DNA of 21,242 nucleotides from JBGPHT01 sp041484525 (GTDB taxonomy: Bacteria; Acidobacteriota; Terriglobia; Bryobacterales; Bryobacteraceae). Position 1 is the stretch's first letter, and every line of letters starts with the position of its first letter. Positions 15,034-21,242 of the stretch are shown one piece after another. The stretch covers positions 1 to 21,242 of the forward strand of contig JBGPHT010000135.1 in assembly GCA_041484525.1 (NCBI GenBank), given 5' to 3'. Under the pieces are notes generated by a model, which saw only the letters and a list, made by a program, of their open reading frames with translations, did not search any database and was not told the DNA's origin. The translations under genes and the position numbers were made by a program.

Positions 15034-16192
15034 CGATGACTGGCGTCGTTTTCTGCTCGCAGGGAATATCGGATGGCACCTGGCGCCGTTGCAGCCGGGT
15101 ATCCACTGTGCGCTCGATCCTCGCAATGTCCGCGCGCTCGGAACGTGTGGCAAAGGTCGACGCTTTTCCGCGCGCCCCAGCCCGCCCCGTGCGGCCAACC
15201 CGGTGAACGAAATCCTCCGGGACTTGCGGAAGATCATAATTGACCACGTGCGAAATTCCTTCCACGTGAATCCCGCGAGCCGCGACGTCGGTTGCCACCA
15301 GGACCCGATAATCGCCCTTCTGGAACCCGCTCAACGCCTGGTTACGCTGGTTCTGACTGCGATCGCCATGGATCACCGCGGTTTTTATACCCTCGTGCGA
15401 GAGCTTCTTCGATAGCTTGTCGGTGCCGCGTTTCGTGCGTGCGAAGACCAGGAAGGAGCCTTCCTCCTCGCGTAGCATCCTTGCGAGGAGCCCCAGCTTT
15501 CGATCCTGCTCGACTTCGTAAAGATGGAGTTCCACCTCCGCGATCGGCTGGCTGGTGGAACCGGCCGCAATGCGTACCGCGTTCGGAACGTGTGCCTCTA
15601 CCAGGTGTTTGACCGAACTCTCGATGGTCGCGGAGAAGAACAGCGTCTGACGATCGGAGGGCATGGCCGCCAACAGCCTCTTGATGGCGGGCAGGAAACC
15701 CATATCGAGCATCCGGTCCGCCTCATCCAGAACCAGCATGCGGACGCTGCCGAGATTCACGAGTTGCCGGCCAAGGAAATCGCACAGCCGGCCCGGAGTG
15801 GCAATCAGCACCTGCGCGCCCTTCCGAATGGCAGTCAATTGCGACCGCTCGTTGAGCCCGCCGATTGCGACAGCCGAGCGAACGCCCGTGCCCATCGCCA
15901 TTTTGGCGAACGTCTCCTGGGTTTGGAGGGCGAGCTCGCGCGTAGGACTGAGGATGACGGCGCGAATGCCGGAAGACGGTTGTTTGCCGATCAGGGACCC
16001 GATCGTTTGGATGACGGGGAGGACGAACGCGAGCGTTTTGCCGGTGCCTGTTTGCGCCGTCGCGACCACGTCCTTTCCTGCCAGCACTGGTTCGATGGCA
16101 AGGGCCTGGATGGCGGTTGGCACGGAATATCCGTGCTTGAGAAGGTTGCTCCTGAGGGGAGCGGAGAGCGAGATTTCAGAGAAAGTGTTCAT
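14942..16192 (-). CDS. DEAD-box ATP-dependent RNA helicase (RhlE-like)
   Basis: This 416-residue helicase unwinds short RNA duplexes using ATP, typically in ribosome assembly, RNA decay or cold adaptation. All core motifs are present: Q motif (FSEISLSAPLRSNLLKHGYS to PTAIQ, 4-29), motif I AQTGTGKT (46-53), Ia PTRELA (83-88), Ib TPGR (132-135), II DEAD (156-159), III SAT (187-189), V ARGIHV (305-310) and VI HRVGRTGR (330-337). The C-terminal tail (about 355-416) is short and basic (RGKAGRRPTRRAV), as in RhlE-type enzymes. The gene is monocistronic and its end overlaps the read-through part of the broken exporter frame on the other strand. No clear ribosome site is seen before the ATG at 16192. 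Which DEAD-box subfamily it belongs to is less certain than the family. Confidence 0.95.
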   Translation of the reverse strand: MNTFSEISLSAPLRSNLLKHGYSVPTAIQALAIEPVLAGKDVVATAQTGTGKTLAFVLPVIQTIGSLIGKQPSSGIRAVILSPTRELALQTQETFAKMAMGTGVRSAVAIGGLNERSQLTAIRKGAQVLIATPGRLCDFLGRQLVNLGSVRMLVLDEADRMLDMGFLPAIKRLLAAMPSDRQTLFFSATIESSVKHLVEAHVPNAVRIAAGSTSQPIAEVELHLYEVEQDRKLGLLARMLREEEGSFLVFARTKRGTDKLSKKLSHEGIKTAVIHGDRSQNQRNQALSGFQKGDYRVLVATDVAARGIHVEGISHVVNYDLPQVPEDFVHRVGRTGRAGARGKASTFATRSERADIARIERTVDTRLQRRQVPSDIPCEQKTTPVIVIPSARPRPAHVRSFGPRGKAGRRPTRRAV

Positions 16193-16312
16193 TCAGTTTT
16201 TGAGGAGGAGAATCAACGAGCCGACTACCGGTCGCCGGCTAACGGCGGGGAAGAGGGGTTGCGGACAAACTTCCAGTAGCCCTCATTGTACCGCATGAAT
16301 GGGACTACCGTT

Positions 16313-19039
16313 TCACTCTTGACGGAGAGCCACCATCGGATCGAGTTTCGACGCCCGCCGCGCCGGCAAGTACGCCGCGCTGAGTGCCACCAGCAGCAGC
16401 AGCCCGGTCGCCAACACAAGCGTGAGCGGATCCTGCGGAGCGACGCCGAAGAGCAGGCTGTCGATCAAGTGCGAAGCGGCGTACGCCAGGCCCCCGCCCA
16501 GTGCCAGCCCGGCGCCGACCAGTCCGATAGTCTCGCCGAGGATCATCGAGACGACGCGGCCAGGTCGGGCTCCCAGGGCGATGCGGACCGCGATTTCGCC
16601 TCTGCGGCGTGCGATGCCGTATGCGAGCACGCCGTATAAGCCGATGGCGGCGAGCGTTAGCGCGACGCACCCAAACACTACGGCGAGTTGCGCGGTAGTC
16701 CGATCCTGCGCCGTCAATGGGGCCATCTGCGCTTCAATCGACTTGGCGGACAGGATCGGCAGGGCGGCGTCCACGCGCTGGATTGTCTTCCGCACAGCCG
16801 CCAGCACGGGCGCACTTTCCGAGGCCGTGCGAATCAGGAGAGTCGGGCTCTTCGCGGACGCAGGGGCTTGCTGTGCGGCAACGAAGAAGCGCGGCTCGAC
16901 GTCACCCCGCAGGTTCTGGGCGCGCGCGTTTTTGGCAACACCCACCACCTGATATGCCGTCCGCTTATCGTTATCGACCGATGCAACGCGCATTCCGATG
17001 GGGTTGCGCCGGTCGAAGAATCGTTTGGCGAAGGCCTCATTGATCACGCAGACCTTGGGGGCTTCGCGGCGATCGCTCTCCAGGATTTCGCGTCCCAAGC
17101 GGATGGGGACGCCCAACGTCGAGAAATAGCCGGGGCCCACCACATCCACTGCAGATCCGCGGTCATGGTCTCCTTTCGGCGCGTAACCTTCCACCTCGAT
17201 GGATGACGAGGACTCCCCTCCGCTGAACACACCCAGTTGGGAGAGGCTCGCGGCACGCACGCCGGGGATCCGCTGGAGCTGTCCGAGCAACTCACGAAGC
17301 AAGCTGTCGGTGCGGGTAGCGTCCTGGAGCGCCTCGCGCAAATCGACCCGCACGAGCAGCAGACGTTCAGCAGGAAAACCGAGGTCGGCGCGTTGCAGGT
17401 TGTAGACTGTCCGCGCCAGCAGACCGGCGCCAACCAGCAAGGGTAAGGAAAGTGCCAATTGCAGGCTCACTAGAAATCGGCCGGTACGCATCTGCCGAAA
17501 CGAGCCGATGGCGCCGCGACTCTGTTCCTTGAGACTTGCTCCGGCGCCGGTCTTGGTGGCTTGCCAGGCCGGAAATACGCCGAACAACAGGGCGGCTGCG
17601 AGCGTCGCGGCCAAGGTGAACGCCATCACCAGGGGGTCCGGAGCGAAACTCATACGGAAACGCGGGTCGGATTCCGCTATCATCCGCACCAGTCCGCCGT
17701 GCAGAAAGTAAGCTACAGCGATGGCGGCCATGCCTCCCATCGCGGCCAGCGCCAGACTTTCCGTGACGAGTTGGCGGATGAGGCGTCCGCGGCTTGCGCC
17801 CAGCGACAAGCGCAAGGCGATTTCCGGTTTGCGCGCAGCGCCTCGCGCGAGGAGAAGGTTCGCCAGATTCGCGCACGCGATCAGTAGCAGCACGCCGACC
17901 GCCGCTAGCAACGCGGTGAGCGTGTGGGCGAATTGATTGCGCACCGGCGACGCTCCACGGCCGCCCGGCAGGATTCGGAGACGCTGATCCAGAAACTCGC
18001 GCCGGCGTTCCCCTGACGCGGTGGCGCCATAGAACGATTCCAACCCCGCATGAAAGATGGCATTGGCCTGGGCTTCCGCCTGAGCCGGCGTCACTTCCGG
18101 TTTCAGCCTTCCGAACACATGGAGCCACATCACCTTTTCGGGAGGCGTATCATGCAGCCAATCCTTGCCGGGCAGCACGCCCGGCTGCGTTCGCAGCGGG
18201 AGCCAGAGGTCCGGCTGCTGGCCGCTGGTTTCGCCGATGAAACCTGACGGCCCGACGCCGATGACGGTCAACGCCGCTGCGCGTATGGTGACGGTTTTGC
18301 CTAGCACCTCGGAACTGCCGCCGAAGCGTCGCTGCCAGTAGTCATAACTAATGACGGCATAGGGAGCATCGGCGCGGTCGTCGGCGGTCGTGAATGTCCG
18401 TCCGATCGCGGGGCTAACGCCCAGAACCTGAAAGTACTCACCCGATACCAGACGTCCGCGGGCTTCTTCCCAGGCGCCGCCCTCGAAGCGGACCTGCCAG
18501 GTAATGAGGCTGCTCTGCGATGCCATCAACGCCGAGAAACCCCCGGCATGGTCCCGCAATTGTTCGAATTCGCCGTAGGTGAGCCAGGACCGGGGGCCGT
18601 CGGTGCGGCCGTCCCACCGGCCGGTCCACATCCCCGTGTCGTCGGGATTGGAGAGCATCATCAGTTGCTCGGGTTTGTGCACCGCAGGCAGCGAGGAGTG
18701 CAGCACACCGTTCCACAGGCTGAAGATCGCGGTATTGGCTCCGATACCGAGGGCCAACGACAGGATCGCGACGGCGGTGAAGCTGGGGCTCGCCTTCATG
18801 GTGCGCAGGGCGTAGCGTACGTCTTGAAGAATCACGTGCCAATGCTCCTTGGGGGCGATGGTCAATGTGTCCAATGCGGCATATACCCACAATGCGGCTT
18901 GTTCGAGCCGGCCTCCCGTTCGCCGGGCTTCGCCCAGTTGCTCGGCGAACACAAGCAGCATCTGATTGCCGTACTCATGCCGAAAAGGCGCCGGATAACA
19001 GTGGAGCAGAGCTTTGTAAACCGCTTCGGCGCGCATCAT
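16313..19039 (-). CDS. ADOP-type permease (MacB/FtsX, duplicated)
   Basis: This 908-residue membrane protein belongs to the acidobacterial duplicated orphan permeases, which resemble two fused MacB/FtsX units without an ATPase next door. A short soluble N-terminal segment (about 1-65, HCYPAPFRHEYGNQMLLVFAE) is typical of the PadR-linked subtype. TM1 is at about 88-110 (SLALGIGANTAIFSL), followed by a MacB periplasmic core domain (about 115-335). FtsX 1 lies at about 370-495 (ACANLANLLLARGAARKPEIALRLSLGASRGRLIRQL). A second TM and periplasmic domain follow from about 520, with FtsX 2 at about 785-908 (IGLYGVLAYGIARRRGEIAVRIALGA) and the standard end LPARRASKLDPMVALRQE. Its ATG overlaps the padR stop (ATGA). 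Export of lipids, peptides or drugs is presumed from the MacB relation; the substrate and ATPase are unknown. Confidence 0.93.
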   Translation of the reverse strand: MMRAEAVYKALLHCYPAPFRHEYGNQMLLVFAEQLGEARRTGGRLEQAALWVYAALDTLTIAPKEHWHVILQDVRYALRTMKASPSFTAVAILSLALGIGANTAIFSLWNGVLHSSLPAVHKPEQLMMLSNPDDTGMWTGRWDGRTDGPRSWLTYGEFEQLRDHAGGFSALMASQSSLITWQVRFEGGAWEEARGRLVSGEYFQVLGVSPAIGRTFTTADDRADAPYAVISYDYWQRRFGGSSEVLGKTVTIRAAALTVIGVGPSGFIGETSGQQPDLWLPLRTQPGVLPGKDWLHDTPPEKVMWLHVFGRLKPEVTPAQAEAQANAIFHAGLESFYGATASGERRREFLDQRLRILPGGRGASPVRNQFAHTLTALLAAVGVLLLIACANLANLLLARGAARKPEIALRLSLGASRGRLIRQLVTESLALAAMGGMAAIAVAYFLHGGLVRMIAESDPRFRMSFAPDPLVMAFTLAATLAAALLFGVFPAWQATKTGAGASLKEQSRGAIGSFRQMRTGRFLVSLQLALSLPLLVGAGLLARTVYNLQRADLGFPAERLLLVRVDLREALQDATRTDSLLRELLGQLQRIPGVRAASLSQLGVFSGGESSSSIEVEGYAPKGDHDRGSAVDVVGPGYFSTLGVPIRLGREILESDRREAPKVCVINEAFAKRFFDRRNPIGMRVASVDNDKRTAYQVVGVAKNARAQNLRGDVEPRFFVAAQQAPASAKSPTLLIRTASESAPVLAAVRKTIQRVDAALPILSAKSIEAQMAPLTAQDRTTAQLAVVFGCVALTLAAIGLYGVLAYGIARRRGEIAVRIALGARPGRVVSMILGETIGLVGAGLALGGGLAYAASHLIDSLLFGVAPQDPLTLVLATGLLLLVALSAAYLPARRASKLDPMVALRQE

Positions 19040-19389
19040 GCACCCGGCACCAGCCCTGTAGCCCGAGCCTGTTGCACCAGGGTGTTCAGCCGTTCCACCT
19101 CGGCCGCCGCCACGCGCTTTCCGAAACGCGTGAGCCGGTAGTAGCGCCTCCGCTCGTCAGTGCTCGACGGGTCCGGACTTTCCGCTAGTTCTTCAATCAA
19201 GCCTTGATCGAGCATGCGGCGGATGGAACTGTAGAGCGTCCCGGCGCTCAGTTGCACCTTGCCTCCGGTCCGGGCTGCGACATCCTGCATGATGGAGTAG
19301 CCGTGACGGTCGCGATCGGCGAGCGCGATCAGGATATGGAAGACGGCCGTCGGCAACGGCAGCAGCGAGTCTGGCTTGGAATCGTTCAT
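19036..19389 (-). CDS. PadR-family transcriptional regulator
   Basis: The ATG at 19389 gives 117 residues, the normal size for short PadR winged-helix repressors. The longer frame upstream (to 19575) runs through the promoter and is not coding. The winged helix includes FHILIALADRDRHGYSIMQD (17-36), LSAGTLYSSIRRMLDQGLIE (48-67) and the wing ERRRYYRLTRFGK (79-91). A dimerisation helix follows to about 110. The gene precedes the ADOP permease with a 4-base ATGA overlap, a standard acidobacterial pairing in which PadR presumably represses its own operon until an inducer binds. The promoter region holds palindromic sites (see 19395-19439). The family is secure; the effector is unknown. Confidence 0.93.
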   Translation of the reverse strand: MNDSKPDSLLPLPTAVFHILIALADRDRHGYSIMQDVAARTGGKVQLSAGTLYSSIRRMLDQGLIEELAESPDPSSTDERRRYYRLTRFGKRVAAAEVERLNTLVQQARATGLVPGA

Positions 19390-19394
19390 TCTCA

Positions 19395-19412
19395 CTCTAT
19401 ATCGAGTTAGAG
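19395..19412. promoter_or_regulatory. Second inverted repeat (CTCTA-N8-TAGAG) at the padR start point
   Basis: CTCTA and TAGAG are separated by eight bases and cover the predicted start point and the edge of the -10 box. It could be a second, weaker operator half-site pair. Confidence 0.4.
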
Positions 19413-19439
19413 TATAGTATAGGCAAGTATACTTGTAAA
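19411..19439 (-). promoter_or_regulatory. Sigma70-like promoter of the padR-ADOP operon
   Basis: On the minus strand TTTACA (19439-19434), a 17-base spacer and TATACT (19416-19411) form a near-consensus promoter. The start point would fall near 19404, about 15 bases before the padR ATG. Confidence 0.7.
19424..19435. promoter_or_regulatory. Perfect 12-bp palindrome CAAGTATACTTG, likely PadR operator
   Basis: The perfect inverted repeat CAAGTATACTTG overlaps the -35 box and spacer of the padR promoter and lies 70 bases before the divergent ADOP gene. A repressor dimer bound here would block RNA polymerase. Assignment to PadR is inferred from position. Confidence 0.6.
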
Positions 19440-19505
19440 GGGTAATGTTGGCCATCCTAACCGGCGGCGAGCTTCTCAGTCTAAGTGACGGGGGACGATC
19501 GCACC

Positions 19506-21140
19506 ATGAGACTGTTCGCGTTCTGGGAGCAATTACTCCAGGACCTTCGATACGCCGTGCGGATGATGGCCGCACAACCGCTGTTCACGGCTATGGCCGC
19601 GCTCTCGCTGGCATTGGGGATCGGAGCCAACACCGCGATTTACAGTTTCATGGACGCGATTCTGCTGCGCGCCCTACCTGTCCGGCAGCCCGAATCGCTA
19701 GTGGTGCTCCACTGGCGCAGTAAGGACCACCCGGCCGTCGTCCACAGCCTCAACGGCAGCAACTTCAGGGACCCGAAAACAGGCTACTCCAGCGGCAATT
19801 TCCCGTTCCCTGCCTACGAACTGCTCCGCGCCGATAGCCCGGTCTTCTCCTCGCTCTTCGCCTTCAAAGGAGCCGGCCGCCTCAATTTGCTCATTCGCGG
19901 GCAAGCCGATCTCGCCAACAGCCAATATGTGTCGGGCAATTATTTTAGCGGCCTCGGCGTTCCTCCCGCTGCCGGCCGCCTGATCGATAGCTCCGACGAC
20001 CGCGCCGGTGCACCGCCGGTAGTCGTCCTCGGCTTCCGATATGCGCAGCGCCGCTTCGGTGAAATCACGGCCGCCCTGGGCCAGTCGATTCCGATCGATA
20101 ACACGCCCTTCGCCGTTGCGGGCGTGGCCGCGCCCGAGTTCTTCGGCGTCGATCCCAGCGGGCCGCAGGACCTCTACCTTCCCATGCACGCCAGCCTGTT
20201 GCTCGACGCAGCTTCCCCGGAAAATCCCAACCGCAAGTATGTCGAGAGCACCTATTACTGGGTCGACATGATGGGCCGTCTGCGGCCCGGCATCACCTTG
20301 AGTCAAGCTCAGACCGCGATTGCTCCTGTCTTCCGGAATTTTGTGGAGGCCACCGCCGTCACCGATAAGGAACGGGAGAATCTGCCCGCGCTCTACCTGC
20401 AGGAAGGCGGCGGCGGTCTCGACTTCCTGCGCCGCCAGTATTCCAAGCCGCTCTATGTGCTGATGACGATGGTCGCCCTGATCCTGGCGATCGCCTGCGC
20501 CAATATTGCCAACCTGCTGCTGGCGCGTGCCACGGCGCGGCGCCACGAAATGGCGCTTCGTCTCAGCCTGGGCGCGGGCCGCCTGCGCGTGGTCCGGCAA
20601 CTCCTCACCGAATCCGTGCTGCTGGCCAGTCTGGGCGGCCTGCTGGGACTGGCGTTTGCGAGTTGGGGAATTCGCGCACTCACGCTCTTGATTGGGAACG
20701 GACGCGAGAACTTCACCCTCCATGCCAACCTGAACTGGCGCGTGCTGGCCATCACCATCGCGCTATCGCTCGGCGCCGGGATTCTGTTCGGCCTGGCTCC
20801 CGCCATCCAGTCGATGCGCGTCGACCTCAACGGCGCGCTCAGGCAGACGCGCGCCGGCGAACATCGGCTGCGTTTAGGCGCATGGCTTCACGTCAGCCCC
20901 AGCCAGGTGCTGGTGGTCTCCCAGATCGCGATCTCACTGCTGCTTCTGGTGGCCGCCGGCCTGTTCGTCCGCACGCTCACCAACCTCAACTCGATCGCGC
21001 TCGGATTCAATAGCGAACGTGTGCTCCTGTTCAGCGTGAATGCGAGGCAGGCGGATTATAAGGATGACGGGCTGGTGCGCTTCTATGAAAACCTGCAGGC
21101 GCGGCTAGCAGCCTGTGGTAATAGTCGCGAAAACATGTGA
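19506..21140 (+). pseudogene. Second ADOP-type permease, interrupted by an insertion sequence
   Basis: The gene starts at ATG 19506 (GGGGGA ten bases upstream; a GTG at 19485 is in frame) and encodes the short-front ADOP type. LLQDLRYAVRMMAAQPLFTA is followed by TM1 SLALGIGANTAIYSFMDAIL (about 34-53). A MacB periplasmic domain runs to about 300. FtsX 1 contains ACANIANLLLARATARRHEM and ALRLSLGAGRLRVVRQLLTE. Start of the second unit: SQIAISLLLLVAAGLFVRTL. Normal ADOPs are 800-900 residues. Here homology stops at about residue 536 (YENLQARLAA) near 21112, and a stop arises at 21138-21140 inside foreign DNA. The second periplasmic domain and FtsX 2 are therefore lost unless they lie beyond the insertion. 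It is divergent from padR and may share its operators. Confidence 0.85.
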
Positions 21141-21242
21141 CCTAGCGAATGTTCTGGGCGTCTATACTGCATGGCCATGGGAACCCGCAAGAAACGGGAG
21201 CGACAGGAAGATCTCTGGGTCGTCAGCAGCGAGGTCGTGGGC
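21112..21242 (+). mobile_element. Left end of an insertion sequence (IS1182-like), cut by window edge
   Basis: The ADOP coding frame stops abruptly near 21112 and the sequence TGTGGTAATAGTCGCGAAAA follows, which could be the terminal part of the element. A transposase-like start follows at 21171. The right end, terminal repeat and target duplication lie outside the window, so the exact border and family are provisional. Confidence 0.6.
21171..21242 (+). CDS. Transposase N-terminus (IS1182-like), partial
   Basis: Twenty-four codons are visible, reading MAMGTRKKRERQEDLWV then VSSEVVG (a second ATG at 21177 may be the real start). This front is typical of IS1182/IS5-like transposases found in many copies in soil bacteria, where GTRKKxERQExLW precedes the conserved HPFY segment. 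The catalytic DDE residues lie beyond the window. A TATACT box at 21163-21168 lies only a few bases before the first ATG, and I give it no weight. The call rests on the short front alone. Confidence 0.6.
   Translation, partial: MAMGTRKKRERQEDLWVVSSEVVG

Noticed and set aside
19390..19575. 62-residue N-terminal extension of PadR
   Set aside because: It would run through the promoter and palindrome, and known PadR proteins of this type start at the ATG used here.

Overview
The window looks like high-GC soil Acidobacteria DNA, most like the Bryobacter/Solibacter group. This is inferred from three things: ADOP-type (MacB/FtsX) permeases paired with a PadR regulator, a planctomycete/acidobacterial-style block of secreted cytochrome c / DUF1549 / DUF1553 / DUF1501 proteins, and strong GC bias with many long antisense shadow frames. 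No rRNA, tRNA or CRISPR array was seen.

Layout. 1-246 (-) is the N-terminus of a Ser/Thr kinase cut by the window edge. About 513-855 (+) is a frameshifted relic of an IS21 IstA transposase, followed by poorly coding DNA with one possible small gene (1164-1364, -). 1564-2898 (+) is a secreted CotH-like protein. It converges on a four-gene minus-strand operon (10056 down to 2972): cytochrome c/WD40 protein, PPC-domain protein, DUF1549/DUF1553 cytochrome c protein, and a Tat-exported DUF1501 protein. The genes overlap or lie 17 bases apart, and each secreted product fits an extracytoplasmic system for an unknown polymer or substrate.

13687 down to about 10110 (-) is a second operon: rpiB, deoC and a double-GAF SpoIIE-type PP2C phosphatase, followed in frame by a headless lectin-like fragment. 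Both sugar-phosphate enzymes carry extra N-terminal segments. DeoC has a short amphipathic helix, a linker and a four-cysteine cluster. RpiB has a segment resembling the start of EutQ. DeoC plus RpiB is the signature enzyme pair of 'sugar phosphate utilising' bacterial microcompartment loci, so these two genes may be a satellite of such an organelle. RpiB has also lost the classical catalytic Cys (Asp instead). This is the most interesting part of the window.

13747-15033 (+), divergent from rpiB, is a nickel/cobalt exporter-like gene that lost its C-terminal half. It runs tail to tail with a DEAD-box RNA helicase (16192-14942, -). The right end holds a PadR-ADOP operon (19389 down to 16313, -) with a well-formed promoter and a 12-base perfect palindrome in its spacer. 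Divergent from it is a second ADOP gene (19506, +), cut at about 21112 by an insertion sequence whose transposase start (21171) runs off the window.
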